DNA of 64,000 nucleotides from Mycobacterium pinniadriaticum. GTDB lineage: Bacteria > Actinomycetota > Actinomycetes > Mycobacteriales > Mycobacteriaceae. This document shows positions 34,182-42,993 of this stretch, one piece after another (the stretch's first letter is position 1; every line of letters starts with the position of its first letter). Under the pieces are notes generated by a model. The model was not told the DNA's origin. It searched no databases and saw only the letters and a program-made list of their open reading frames with translations. Made by a program: the position numbers and the translations under genes. The stretch lies in assembly GCF_026242045.1 (NCBI RefSeq), contig NZ_JAPJDO010000003.1, forward strand, positions 284,170 to 348,169, written 5' to 3'.

Positions 34182-35426
34182 GTGCGGGCGTCGGGGTACA
34201 TCGCGGGCGTCGCGGTCGCGCTCGGGATCGGAGCGGCGTTGCTCGTCGGGCACGGGGTGGCGTCGGCCGCCGCTGACCCCGGACCGTCGGCCGGGAAGTC
34301 CACGCCGGGCCACTCGAAGTCCGTTGCCGGGTCGGCGCGGGCGTCCACCGCCGCCGCCAAGACCCGCAGCCGATCTCACCGGCCGGCCGTCCGCCCGGCG
34401 GCCGGACACTTCGCGCCACCGGCCTCGGTACGTCGCGAATTGTCCTCGGCAGTGCGATCCTTCACCTCCGCGATATCGGTGAAGCTGCCGCCGATGCCGG
34501 TGCGCAGCGGCCTGTCGTTCACGGTGTCGCCCGACTTCATGACCGGTTTCGCCGATGACTACGTCGCCGGCGGTGGCGATCCCAACGACGGCGCCCGGTT
34601 CTTCTTCGGCGACCTTGCCGTGAAAAGTCTCGACGCCCTGGCCGAGCCGAACATCCCGTCCCGGCAGGTACATCTGCTGCTGGGCAACCTGGCCGCATCG
34701 GGCTACTTCGGCGGAATCTGGCTGCGCGACAACCTGAGTGCCACCACCGGCACCGCGGCTGTCGCCGTGCCGTCGGTGGCCGCGCCCACCGTCGACTTGT
34801 CGCCGTCGGCCATCGGGATTCGGCTCTTCGACACGTTGGCTGCCGGGCTGTCGGGCGTGGCGGCGCGCGCACCGGATCCGATGGTGTCGACCGTCGCGCA
34901 CGTCTCAGTCCCCGTACTGCTCGCGCTCTACGGATACAACCGTGGCTACCTGCAGGTGGTGCTGGAGAACCCGCCGCCCGGTGTGCCGTCGATGCAGGAC
35001 ACGCTGAGCTGCGACGGCTTCCTGGACTGTAACTCGACCGCCTTCCCGCTGGAGCTGGCCACCCGCTACGACAGCGCACTGGGCGAGCTGGACAATCCGA
35101 CGAATCTGGGCTGGGCCGAGATGTCGATATGGACCACGGTGCTGCGGGGCGCGACCAGCGCGGGCAGGTTCGTGTGGGAGGGACTCGCCCGCAACGGATT
35201 CTCGCCGACGTCCTACACCGCGCTGGTCGAGTTGAGTTCGGCCTACCTGATGATCTCCAAAGCGGCGGTGCTGTCCAGCATGACCGCATACGCCGACGGC
35301 GACACGACCATCGGCCGCAGCTCGTTACGGCTGCAGGCCGGATTGTGGATGTGGTCGGGTGCCTACTTCGCCGGTCTCGCCTCGAGCGCGGCTCGCGGCA
35401 CCATGCCCGCCATCGTGGCGGCTTAG
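34182..35426 (+). CDS. Secreted protein with Ser/Lys/Arg-rich linker, unknown function
   Basis: 414 residues from GTG with AGGAGG five bases upstream. Signal peptide ending near residue 29 (GVASA-AAD). A basic Ser/Thr/Ala linker (about 30-85) is followed by a globular Ala/Gly/Leu-rich part with one likely disulphide (LSCDGFLDCNS). It shares its N-terminal plan with the proteins at 30770 and 57185. No catalytic motif recognised. Confidence 0.72.
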   Translation: MRASGYIAGVAVALGIGAALLVGHGVASAAADPGPSAGKSTPGHSKSVAGSARASTAAAKTRSRSHRPAVRPAAGHFAPPASVRRELSSAVRSFTSAISVKLPPMPVRSGLSFTVSPDFMTGFADDYVAGGGDPNDGARFFFGDLAVKSLDALAEPNIPSRQVHLLLGNLAASGYFGGIWLRDNLSATTGTAAVAVPSVAAPTVDLSPSAIGIRLFDTLAAGLSGVAARAPDPMVSTVAHVSVPVLLALYGYNRGYLQVVLENPPPGVPSMQDTLSCDGFLDCNSTAFPLELATRYDSALGELDNPTNLGWAEMSIWTTVLRGATSAGRFVWEGLARNGFSPTSYTALVELSSAYLMISKAAVLSSMTAYADGDTTIGRSSLRLQAGLWMWSGAYFAGLASSAARGTMPAIVAA

Positions 35427-35471
35427 CCGACGATCAGCGGTGACGATGGGCCATCACTCGCCGACTCCACG

Positions 35472-36113
35472 TCACCTTGACGCCATCTCTTCGATGAGCC
35501 GCCTGATGAGCATGAGGACGAAGCTGTCGAAGTCGGCCCGAAATCGGGCAGCATCCGACACGAACGGACGCTGCATCGACATGCCCAGGAGCACCACCTC
35601 CATCAGACGCACTGACTCGTCGATCTTGTCGTGCGGCGCGTCGGCTCCGGTGATCGTGCGGAGCATTTCGGCGAACTGCTGACGCTGCGCTTCCCGAAAC
35701 TCGAGGTATGCCGTCCGCAGGAAGTCGTTGTGGTTGGCCGCGGCCCCGAACTCGACCACGAAGGTGACCGTGTCGAGGTTGTCCAGGAACAGGGTGTACA
35801 GCAGACCTGCCGCGTCGGCGAGACCGTCGGGAACCGATGCCGCCTGGGTCAGCTGCGTGGCCGCCGTGGCGAACAGGTTCTTCGCCACGTCGTTGATCGC
35901 CGCGTCGAACAGCTTCTCTTTGGTCTCGAAGTGGTAGTGCAGCAGCGTTTGCGACACGTTGGCCGTCGTCGCGATCAGACGCATCGACGACTTCTCGTAG
36001 CCGTGGGCGCGGAAACACTGCACCGTCGCCTGCAGGATTCGCTGCCGGGCGTCGGCGGACGCGGCCTCGGCACCCCCGTCACGGTCGGCTGCCGAAACCG
36101 CTGGTGTCAACAT
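35472..36113 (-). CDS. TetR-family regulator
   Basis: 213 residues. Helix-turn-helix at about residues 24-70 (ARQRILQATVQCFRAHGYEKSSMRLIATTANVSQTLLHYHF). ATG 36113 chosen over 36140 and 36170 because AAGGAG is eight bases upstream. It lies 139 bases behind the CcdA-like gene in the same direction; no clear operator was found, so targets are unknown. Confidence 0.88.
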   Translation of the reverse strand: MLTPAVSAADRDGGAEAASADARQRILQATVQCFRAHGYEKSSMRLIATTANVSQTLLHYHFETKEKLFDAAINDVAKNLFATAATQLTQAASVPDGLADAAGLLYTLFLDNLDTVTFVVEFGAAANHNDFLRTAYLEFREAQRQQFAEMLRTITGADAPHDKIDESVRLMEVVLLGMSMQRPFVSDAARFRADFDSFVLMLIRRLIEEMASR

Positions 36114-36252
36114 TGACGCTCCTTGCTCCGCGATGATCATGTCCCCGATCGCCCAGTCAGTGTCCCCCACGCGGAGGCGGGAGTTGGGACAATCGGTGGT
36201 TCAGCAGGAGATCAGCAGTATCGCCAGTTCACCGGGGGTAGGCGAATGCGGG

Positions 36253-37161
36253 CTAGGCGGACGACACGCTCAGCTCTGCCGACCGCAGCTCGAGCACGTG
36301 ACGGACCTTGGCCGCACGACGCAGCCGCCTTGCCCAGGCCACTGCCAACGCGCCGAGCACCAGCACAGCCAGCGCCACCAGCCACGGATAGCCGCCGTGC
36401 TCATGCACCCAGGTGGCCAGGGCGCTCTGAAGACGGCCGGCGGTGGCGATCACCGGATCCTCGGCGGTGGCGCTGCCGCTGAACAGACGTACCTCGTAGA
36501 CGCCGTAGTACGCGACGTACAGTCCGACGATGACGACGAATGCGCCGCCGATCCTGTTGATATAGGGCAGGATTCGGCGCATGCGATAGATGCCGATCGG
36601 GTTGGCGAATGCCGCGGCGATGGCCAGGACGCCGACGATCAGCGACATCCCGGCGGCGTACACCAGATAGGTCAGCAACCCATTGACGATGAGGCCGCTG
36701 CGGAAGCTCGCCGCGGTGACAGCCAGGAACGGGCCGACGGTGCAGGACAGCGACGCGATTGCGTAACCCACCCCGTAGCCGAACATGGAACTCCCGCGCG
36801 CCGTCGGCACCCATCGGCTACTTCGCACTACCGGGTTCAATCCCGGAAGGTGCCGGCCCGCCAGCGACCAGATGCCCAGAGCGATGAGGACACTGCCGAT
36901 CACCACCGTCACATACGGGAGATATCGGTGCACGGTCGAGGCCGCCGACACGGTGAGCAGCCCGAAGGCGCCGAACACGGTCATGAAACCCAACACCATC
37001 TCGACGGTGGCCACCAGCGCGCGGCGAAGCGCGCTGAGCTCGCCGATGGAGTCGCCACGCACAACCAAGGTCATGTAGACAGGCAGCATCGCAAAGCCGC
37101 ACGGATTGAGAACTGCGACCAATCCGGCGCCGAAAGCAAGCCCCATCAGGCCTTGTTCCAC
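36253..37161 (-). CDS. CcdA/DsbD-like thiol-disulphide transporter
   Basis: 302 residues with about seven membrane helices. The paired cysteines of CcdA are present in NPCGFAMLP (first helix) and SLSCTVGPF (fourth). Such proteins carry reducing equivalents across the membrane for cytochrome c maturation or other exported thiol proteins. No cytochrome c genes are next to it, so the partner is unclear. Confidence 0.87.
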   Translation of the reverse strand: MEQGLMGLAFGAGLVAVLNPCGFAMLPVYMTLVVRGDSIGELSALRRALVATVEMVLGFMTVFGAFGLLTVSAASTVHRYLPYVTVVIGSVLIALGIWSLAGRHLPGLNPVVRSSRWVPTARGSSMFGYGVGYAIASLSCTVGPFLAVTAASFRSGLIVNGLLTYLVYAAGMSLIVGVLAIAAAFANPIGIYRMRRILPYINRIGGAFVVIVGLYVAYYGVYEVRLFSGSATAEDPVIATAGRLQSALATWVHEHGGYPWLVALAVLVLGALAVAWARRLRRAAKVRHVLELRSAELSVSSA

Positions 37162-37338
37162 GATGCCCCGCGCTCTAGCTCATCCGTGCATCACTGTGCC
37201 GGCCTCCGCATCACACACCCCTGTCTCCCGGCGACCCAGCGTTGGCGTTCGGGTAGGACACGAGGCGCGGGGCGCCCCGGTTCAATCGAAAAAAATTGGT
37301 CCCGGTGAACCTGAGGGCGGCACTCGCCCCCGAGGCCC

Positions 37339-37626
37339 CTACTCCGCGTCGAGGTACTGGCCCACCCGGGCCAGCGCCTCGTCGAAGACCTCAACCTTCT
37401 CACTGCGCTTCTCGTTGGCCGGTTGGGCGGCACCACGAGCGCCCTCGGCCTCCACTCGGGCTGCGCCCTGACGCCGCAACAGACTGAAGTTCTTCTCCCT
37501 CGCCTGCCGTAGCCTGCTCTGCAGATCCTTCAGCTGCTTCTCGTCCATGCGGGCGAGGGCTTCGGGGTGGCACTCGCCGATCAACGAGCTTTCCTGTGCG
37601 GTCAGGTTCACATGGTGGTTGCTCAC
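37339..37626 (-). CDS. Conserved small coiled-coil-like protein
   Basis: 95 residues from GTG 37626. Begins VSNHHVNLTAQESSLIGECHPEAL; the middle, MDEKQLKDLQSRLRQAREKNFSLLRRQGAAR, is a strongly charged helix likely to form a coiled coil. The longer frame upstream has no family-like sequence. Looks like a conserved actinobacterial protein of unknown function. The 227-base gap to the MFS gene holds the divergent promoters. Confidence 0.65.
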   Translation of the reverse strand: MSNHHVNLTAQESSLIGECHPEALARMDEKQLKDLQSRLRQAREKNFSLLRRQGAARVEAEGARGAAQPANEKRSEKVEVFDEALARVGQYLDAE

Positions 37627-37798
37627 CGTTGATTCATAGCCTGCGCCAGGCGCACCCGGACGACGAATCGCCGCACGGATCGCCGAACCGTCACGCCGGG
37701 GCCACGTGTAGTTCACGGTGCGCATGCAGACCTCTGACCGTCCAGGGCCCCCAGCAGGCACGCCGGACAGCCAACTTCAGCCCCCCTGGCCAGCACCT

Positions 37799-37815
37799 TT
37801 GTCGATTCTCGACAA
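37799..37815. promoter_or_regulatory. Perfect palindrome upstream of MFS gene, likely operator
   Basis: TTGTCGA-TTC-TCGACAA, 7-bp perfect arms with a 3-base spacer. It lies just upstream of the -35 region of the leaderless promoter at 37841. No regulator gene is adjacent. Confidence 0.55.
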
Positions 37816-37840
37816 TGCCGCGCTCACCCGTCGGCGCAAG

Positions 37841-37846
37841 TAACAT
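37841..37846 (+). promoter_or_regulatory. -10 box (TAACAT), leaderless
   Basis: TAACAT lies seven bases before GTG 37854 and supports that start over the ATG at 37815, which overlaps the palindrome. Confidence 0.5.
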
Positions 37847-37853
37847 CTCGCCC

Positions 37854-39392
37854 GTGACCGGTGAGCGCGCCGACATCCGTCCGCACCTCGTCTCGGGTGT
37901 GGCCGCGACGATGACGGTGCTGGCCATGGGGCTGGGCTATGCGATCTCGATCGGCGATCCCACCGTCCTGTCGACCAATCTGCAGTTCGTCGCCGACGGA
38001 CTGCAGATCTCCCCGGACACAGCGTCGTTCGTGGCCAGCCTTGCATCGTTGGCCATGGCGGCGACCGTGCTGGCCGCGGGTGCACTCGGCGACAAATTCG
38101 GGATGCGGCGGATGTATCTGGTCGGGTTGTGCGGCTCGATCGTCTTCAGTGCGATCTCGGCTGCCGCGCCGATGTCGACGGTCTTGATGGTCGCCCGTGC
38201 GGGCGAGGGCGTGGCGCTTGCGTTCCTGATCGGTTTGTCGCTGGCGATCACGAACGCGGTGTTCCCACCAGCCCGGCGGACGGCCGCGATCGCCGCGTAT
38301 TTCGGTGTGGGGTACATCGTCTCGACCCCGCTGCCCGCGATCAGCGGGAAGCTTGCCGATGTGATCGGTTGGCGGGCATGCTTTTTCGTCGTGCCGATCA
38401 TCGCGGTGGTCGGCCTGGTGATCACCTGGCGCTATGTGCCCGCCACCGTCCGCGCGCACCGGCGGTTGGACCTGGTCGGCCTGTGTCTGTTCGCCGTCAC
38501 CCTGCTCGGGCTGATCTATGGCTTCTCACGGTTGGAGATGGGCATCGATCGAATCGGTGTCGTCTCGATCGCCGTTGGTCTGCTGGCCGGCGGCGGGTTC
38601 GTGATCCACGAACGGCGCACCCCTGAGCCGGCACTGGATATGCGGGTCTTCGGTTCGGGACGATTCAATGCCGCCGCCACCGCCGGGCTGGTCTTCAACT
38701 TCGTGACCGCCGGATCGTTGGTCGTGCTGTCTTTCTACCTGGTCACAATCCGCCAGGATTCACCGCAGCTGCTCGGCCTACTGCTGATACCGGCCACCGC
38801 GTTGTCGGCCGCGGCCGCCACCCTCGCCGGTCCGGCCATGAATCGGGCGGGTGCGCGCACGGTCCTGGTCGGTGGATTGCTCGTGGCGTTGAGCGGCCTG
38901 ATATTGATGCGGTTCTTCGACCTGAACACCTCGACCCTGGCGGTCTTCGTGGCGGTGGCTCTGATCATGGTCGGCGGCGCGCTTGTCGGCACTCCGCAGG
39001 CCACCATCATGATGTCCAGCGCGCCCGACGAGCTCGGCGGCTCGATCGCCGGGGTCAAGAGCGCGATCAACGAGGGCGGCTTTTCCCTCGGGCCCACGAT
39101 CTTCGCCTTGGTCGGCGTGAACTACTTCTTCAACAGCATCGTCGGAGAACTCCACGGGTCGGGCATCACCCATGAGGACGTGCGGGACGCGATGCGAACC
39201 GCACACGGTGGCGGGCACGACGCCCACGTCCTCGATCCCGAGCTTGCACGGTTGGTGGTCGAGCATGGGCCGCACAATATGGTCGAGGCGATCCAGACCC
39301 TGAGTCTGGTGATGGCCGTCGCGCCGGTTATCGCCATCGTTCTTGCGCTGTGGTTGATCAAGCCCGAGCGCAAGGACGCCGCCTCGCGCTGA
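37854..39392 (+). CDS. MFS drug/metabolite exporter (EmrB/QacA-like)
   Basis: 512 residues with 12-14 hydrophobic helices. The MFS loop LGDKFGMRRMYLVGL after helix 2 and GLSLAITNAVFPPARR in helix 4-5 fit proton-driven exporters. A His-rich, soluble-looking insert (TAHGGGHDAHVLD) near residues 440-470 lies before the last helix. Exports small molecules; substrate unknown. Confidence 0.85.
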   Translation: MTGERADIRPHLVSGVAATMTVLAMGLGYAISIGDPTVLSTNLQFVADGLQISPDTASFVASLASLAMAATVLAAGALGDKFGMRRMYLVGLCGSIVFSAISAAAPMSTVLMVARAGEGVALAFLIGLSLAITNAVFPPARRTAAIAAYFGVGYIVSTPLPAISGKLADVIGWRACFFVVPIIAVVGLVITWRYVPATVRAHRRLDLVGLCLFAVTLLGLIYGFSRLEMGIDRIGVVSIAVGLLAGGGFVIHERRTPEPALDMRVFGSGRFNAAATAGLVFNFVTAGSLVVLSFYLVTIRQDSPQLLGLLLIPATALSAAAATLAGPAMNRAGARTVLVGGLLVALSGLILMRFFDLNTSTLAVFVAVALIMVGGALVGTPQATIMMSSAPDELGGSIAGVKSAINEGGFSLGPTIFALVGVNYFFNSIVGELHGSGITHEDVRDAMRTAHGGGHDAHVLDPELARLVVEHGPHNMVEAIQTLSLVMAVAPVIAIVLALWLIKPERKDAASR

Positions 39393-39447
39393 GGGCTCCG
39401 GCAGGCGGCGACCACATCCTTTGCCCCATCGAGTTGTTGACACGCCA

Positions 39448-39476
39448 TTGACGGCTGTATCGATGACCATCAATAT
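39448..39476 (+). promoter_or_regulatory. Promoter of arsR1-arsC, leaderless
   Basis: TTGACG (39448-39453), 17-base spacer, CAATAT (39471-39476), and the GTG start six bases later. Confidence 0.6.
39458..39475. promoter_or_regulatory. ArsR operator within the arsR1-arsC promoter
   Basis: TATCGAT-GACC-ATCAATA: arms pair at six of seven positions. It sits between -35 and -10, so binding blocks RNA polymerase; arsenite would release it. Confidence 0.6.
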
Positions 39477-39482
39477 AGAACC

Positions 39483-39875
39483 GTGTCCGATCCATCGTCG
39501 TCCCCGGGTGAGCCCTGCTGCCCACCGCTGACACACCAACCGCTGGGCTCGGACTGGGCCGGCGAGTTGGCCCGGATGTTCAAGGCGCTGGGCGACCCGG
39601 TGCGCCTCCGGATATTGAGCCTGATCGCCAGCCACGAGGGCGGGCAGTGCTGCGTCTGCGACATCACACCCACGTTCGACCTCTCCCAGCCGACCATCTC
39701 TCATCACCTCAAGACGCTGCGCGAAGCCGGCCTGGTGGACTGCGAGCGACGCGGCACCTGGGTGTACTACTGGGTGATACCGGCAGCCCTGGAACAGTTG
39801 TCGACGGTCCTGACCCTCGACATCACCGATTTCCCGACGACACCCGATCGCGCACCGGAAAGGACCTGCCGATGA
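39483..39875 (+). CDS. ArsR-family arsenite-responsive repressor
   Basis: 130 residues. Winged helix with FKALGDPVRLRILSLI and LSQPTISHHLKTLREAGLVD. The metal-site sequence QCCVCDIT corresponds to the CVC of arsenite-sensing ArsR proteins. Two further Cys lie at the N-terminus (EPCCPP). GTG start at the predicted transcription start. Coupled (ATGA) to arsC. Confidence 0.92.
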   Translation: MSDPSSSPGEPCCPPLTHQPLGSDWAGELARMFKALGDPVRLRILSLIASHEGGQCCVCDITPTFDLSQPTISHHLKTLREAGLVDCERRGTWVYYWVIPAALEQLSTVLTLDITDFPTTPDRAPERTCR

Positions 39876-40300
39876 GCACCAAACCGTCCGTTCTCTTCGT
39901 CTGCATACACAACGCGGGCCGTTCCCAGATGGCGGCGGGGTTCCTGAGCGCCTTGGCCGGCGACGCCATCGAGGTGCGCTCGGCCGGCAGTACCCCCGCC
40001 GACGTGGTCAACCCGGCCGCCGTCGAGGCCATGGCCGAGGTCGGGATCGACATCTCCGCCCAGTCGCCGAAGATCTTGACGACCGACGCGGTGGAAGCCT
40101 CCGACGTGGTGATCACGATGGGCTGTGGCGACACCTGCCCGTTTTTCCCCGGCAAGAGCTACCGCGACTGGGTGCTGGAAGATCCCGCCGGCAAGGGCGT
40201 GGCGGCCGTGCGCCCCATCCGGGATGAAATCAAAGCCCGGGTCGAAGCACTGATCGCCGAACTACTCCCCCAGTCTGCAGACAATCAAAACCCGGTTTAG
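39872..40300 (+). CDS. arsC: Arsenate reductase, low-Mr phosphatase-fold type
   Basis: 142 residues. The nucleophile loop is C11-IHNAGRS, the C-x5-R pattern of this class, and the redox pair is in GCGDTC (residues ~87-92), followed by FFPGK. It reduces arsenate to arsenite using mycothiol or thioredoxin. RBS GGAAAGGA precedes the ATG, which overlaps the ArsR stop. Its stop overlaps the convergent second arsR gene by four bases. No arsenite efflux pump is adjacent. Confidence 0.92.
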   Translation: MSTKPSVLFVCIHNAGRSQMAAGFLSALAGDAIEVRSAGSTPADVVNPAAVEAMAEVGIDISAQSPKILTTDAVEASDVVITMGCGDTCPFFPGKSYRDWVLEDPAGKGVAAVRPIRDEIKARVEALIAELLPQSADNQNPV

Positions 40301-40656
40301 GAACAGCAATTCGGATCCAGAACGGCCACCAGCGCCGCAACCGCGTCGCGGTGCGGCTGGTGGTAGACACTCATACCGCGACGCGTCGACTCGACCAGCC
40401 CCGCATTGCGCAGCTGGGTCAGGTGATGACTGGCCGTGGACTCACTGACCCCGATCGCCGTCGCCAGTTCCCCACTGTTCAGCTCCCCACCGGGCGCTCC
40501 GAACAACAGCGACATGATCTTCACCCGTACGGGGTCGGCCAGCGCCTTGAGGCGCAGCGCCACCGCCAGGGCGGCCTCGTCGCTCATGGGACCCGCGGCC
40601 ACAGGCGCACAGCACACCGGCGCGGACATATCGATCGTGGGCAGGGCCTTGGGCAT
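40297..40656 (-). CDS. ArsR/SmtB-family metal-responsive repressor
   Basis: 119 residues. LKALADPVRVKIMSLL and VSESTASHHLTQLRNAGLVE form the winged helix. There is no CVC in the recognition region; instead Cys pairs lie near the N-terminus (VCCAP, residues 14-17) and at the C-terminus (PNCCS), suggesting a different metal site, as in cadmium- or arsenic-sensing SmtB relatives. Divergent from cadI with two inverted operators between them. Confidence 0.9.
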   Translation of the reverse strand: MPKALPTIDMSAPVCCAPVAAGPMSDEAALAVALRLKALADPVRVKIMSLLFGAPGGELNSGELATAIGVSESTASHHLTQLRNAGLVESTRRGMSVYHQPHRDAVAALVAVLDPNCCS

Positions 40657-40679
40657 CGCCCCATCATGCCAGAAGTATT

Positions 40680-40692
40680 GACATATATCGAA
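40680..40692. promoter_or_regulatory. ArsR-family operator, arsR2 side
   Basis: GACATATATCGAA, the exact inverted copy of 40721-40733. Confidence 0.7.
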
Positions 40693-40720
40693 AAGGTGGC
40701 ATCCTGAGTGTCATCAGTAG

Positions 40721-40733
40721 TTCGATATATGTC
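40721..40733. promoter_or_regulatory. ArsR-family operator, cadI side
   Basis: TTCGATATATGTC, 13 bases in perfect inversion to 40680-40692, centre to centre 41 bases (about four helical turns). It overlaps a possible TATATG -10 for cadI. Confidence 0.7.
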
Positions 40734-40756
40734 CCACAGGTTTCCAGGAGGCTCCC

Positions 40757-41230
40757 ATGTCCCGTGTTCATCTGGCCCTCAACGTCGATGATCTCGACGA
40801 GGCAATTGCGTTCTATTCCAAACTGTTCGGCGCGTCTCCGGCCAAGGTCAAACCCGGCTACGCCAACTTCGCCATCGCCGAGCCGCCCCTGAAACTGGTA
40901 CTGCTGGAGAATCCCAGCCGCGGCGGTAGCCTCAACCACCTCGGGGTCGAAGTCGAGACCAGCGAGCAGGTGCACGCCGAGATCGCCCGGTTGGCAGACG
41001 AAGGGCTGTTCACCGAGGAGGAGATGGGGACGACCTGCTGCTTCGCCACTCAGGACAAGGTATGGGTGACTGGTCCCGGCGGCGAACGCTGGGAGGTCTA
41101 CACCAAGCTGGCCGACTCCGAGACCTTCGGCGTCAGCCCGCAGACCGGCACACCGGCCGATGGCCCCGGTTGCTGTGGCGCAGCCGCCGAACAGCACACC
41201 GATGCCGCAACCCAGGCGTCCTGCTGCTGA
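40757..41230 (+). CDS. cadI: CadI/ArsI-type glyoxalase-fold protein
   Basis: 157 residues. VOC-fold protein nearly colinear with mycobacterial CadI: SRVHLALNVDDLDEAIAFYSKLF, GYANFAIAEPPLKLVLLENP, LNHLGVEVE and GTTCCFATQDKVWVTGPGGERWEVYT. The adjacent Cys pair in TTCC is that of ArsI, which cleaves the C-As bond of trivalent organoarsenicals. The C-terminal tail is Cys-rich (GCCG, SCC) and may bind metal. AGGAGG six bases before the ATG. Induced by cadmium/arsenic through the divergent ArsR. Confidence 0.93.
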   Translation: MSRVHLALNVDDLDEAIAFYSKLFGASPAKVKPGYANFAIAEPPLKLVLLENPSRGGSLNHLGVEVETSEQVHAEIARLADEGLFTEEEMGTTCCFATQDKVWVTGPGGERWEVYTKLADSETFGVSPQTGTPADGPGCCGAAAEQHTDAATQASCC

Positions 41231-41273
41231 ACCGACGACCGTTTGATTGTCGCGTCGTCTCTGAAATCATTGT

Positions 41274-41292
41274 GGCGCAATGCTGTTGCGCC
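41274..41292. terminator. Hairpin between convergent cadI and bestrophin genes
   Basis: Perfect 7-bp stem GGCGCAA/TTGCGCC with a 5-base loop. Confidence 0.55.
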
Positions 41293-41295
41293 TGC

Positions 41296-42180
41296 TCACC
41301 ACCAGACGGTGGCTTTGTCGCTTTGCCTGGGCGCCGCCAGGGGCTGCGCACTGCCGAGCAGATTGCCGGTGCTGGTGCTGCAGAACCGGTACATCGGTAG
41401 ATCGAAGACACTGTTGCTCATCGGCCGCTCGAAGAAGTAGCCAAGCCGTTCGGCGGCGATGAACAGAATCATGAACAACAGGCCCAGCGCGATGCTGCCG
41501 ACGTAATGGGTGGCGACGTGGAGAAGATTGAACGCCACGAGGGCGAACACCCACGCCAGCCCACGCACGAACATGTCGTAGTGGGCGGGGATGGGCTGAT
41601 TTCGGATGCGCTCCAGTCCGCCCTGCGATGTCACCAGGCCCCTGTTGACCGACATAAGCATCAGCCGGGTCGGGCTGTCGATATGACCGCTTGCGGCGAG
41701 CCCTTGAATATCGTGCGCCTGCTCGTTGAGCAGCTCGATCGTAGTCGCCTCCGGCGGGTCCTCGGTGAGGTCGACGACGCCGGGAAGAGGTGCGACGCCA
41801 CGTAATTCGGCAGCCAACTGCCAGGCGTAGCGCACTTGACGACGCCGTATCCGCTCGAGAACCGACGCCATGTCTGCCGACCCGTCATCGACCGAGGACA
41901 GAGCATGGTGCATGGCCCGGCTGTCGTTGATGACAGCACCCCATAACGTCCGCGCCTCCCACCAGCGCTGGTAGGCGTTCATGTTGCGGAAGCCGACGAA
42001 AATCGACGCCACGATCCCGGCAGTGGCCAAGATCGCGTCGTAGTCGTTCGGATCGACGGTGTCTGGAAGCGGCAGCAGGACCGCGGCAATCACCACCACC
42101 GCGAGCAAGTCGTACCTGAGCTGCCAGCCCACCAGCCCGAGAACCTTGACCGGACCCGCTGGCCCCACGCTGCGGATCAT
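41296..42180 (-). CDS. Bestrophin-family (UPF0187) membrane protein
   Basis: 294 residues with N- and C-terminal pairs of membrane helices. FVGFRNMNAYQRWWEARTLWGAVINDSR is the bestrophin hallmark, and FVRGLAWVFALVAFNLL...ERLGYFFERPMSN the conserved second half. Bacterial members form pentameric ion channels. ATG 42180 chosen; the upstream in-frame ATG adds 28 basic residues without family resemblance. Confidence 0.87.
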   Translation of the reverse strand: MIRSVGPAGPVKVLGLVGWQLRYDLLAVVVIAAVLLPLPDTVDPNDYDAILATAGIVASIFVGFRNMNAYQRWWEARTLWGAVINDSRAMHHALSSVDDGSADMASVLERIRRRQVRYAWQLAAELRGVAPLPGVVDLTEDPPEATTIELLNEQAHDIQGLAASGHIDSPTRLMLMSVNRGLVTSQGGLERIRNQPIPAHYDMFVRGLAWVFALVAFNLLHVATHYVGSIALGLLFMILFIAAERLGYFFERPMSNSVFDLPMYRFCSTSTGNLLGSAQPLAAPRQSDKATVWW

Positions 42181-42465
42181 CGGTACGCCCCGGCACGGAG
42201 CCCGCGGACGGATCGGTTTCCGTTCTCCGCACAACGCCGTATGGCGGTCGCGAGCAGTGACCAACTTCGTGTCATTCGACCGTATGAGCTCTGGACCACC
42301 CGTCTATCCTCGCGGTTCAGAGGTATTCCGCAGTCGGACTGACCGGATTTGGACCCCGACCAGTCGATCCCCGGGACGTCTTCGCTGTTCACGTGCGCTT
42401 TTCGGGATCGAAGTGCCGCGCTTTGCCGCCACGAACTCATGCGACCTTCACGTGCTCGGGCCTTA
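42181..42465. other. Intergenic region
   Basis: About 285 bases between the bestrophin start and the decayed amidohydrolase. I see no gene, strong promoter or repeat. Confidence 0.45.
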
Positions 42466-42993
42466 TCAGGTCCGTCGCCGACCAAGGTAGAAGCGTTCGG
42501 CGGTGCCGCCGAAGATCTGCGCCGCTTCGTTGTCGGGTAGAGCCCGCGTCAGCCCCCGTGCCAGCGACAGCCAGCTGAGGTACTCAGTCGCCAGGTGATC
42601 AGCGGCCAGTCGCTGCCGAACATCAGTCGCGTCGGTCCGAAATATTCCAGCAGTATGTCGGTATAGGGCACCAGGTCGCACGGCGACTACGGTGCGGACG
42701 CCTCGGTGAGCAAGCCCGAGAACTTGCAGCAGGCATCGGTTGATGTCGCGATCGCGACCGTCTTCTCGGCCCATGACTCGATCAGCCCGCCACGAATTTC
42801 AGGTTTCGAGGCGTGGTCGATCGCACACCGCAGATCCGGGTGCCGGTCGAGAAATCGCAGCAGCGGATCGGCGACGGTGGCCGCAGCCTGGACCACGATG
42901 GTGCCCTCGATGCCTGCGACGTCTAACAGTGCCTTGAGATGGGTCCTCGCATTGAGCCGAAACCGCTGCTCTTCTCCATACAGTAGGAACCAA
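42466..42993 (-). pseudogene. Decayed amidohydrolase (fuconolactonase-like) gene
   Basis: Read on the minus strand, LKALLDVAGIEGTIVVQAAATVA runs directly into DPLLRFLDRHPDLRCAIDH and SKPEIRGG...CCKFSGLLTEASAP, then a stop at about 42689. The same frame goes on with [24 protein letters not shown], and a frameshift near 42590 leads to ALPDNEAAQIFGGTAERFY in another frame. These are the ordered motifs of the amidohydrolase-2 TIM barrel, but ~60-70 residues usual between VQAAATVA and the RFLDRHPDL segment are missing. Deletion, nonsense and frameshift together mark a dead gene; the N-terminus is also lost. Confidence 0.85.

Noticed and set aside
32878..34419. 513-codon minus-strand frame opposite the App1 gene
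   Set aside because: Composition of a shadow frame; App1 motifs are on the plus strand.
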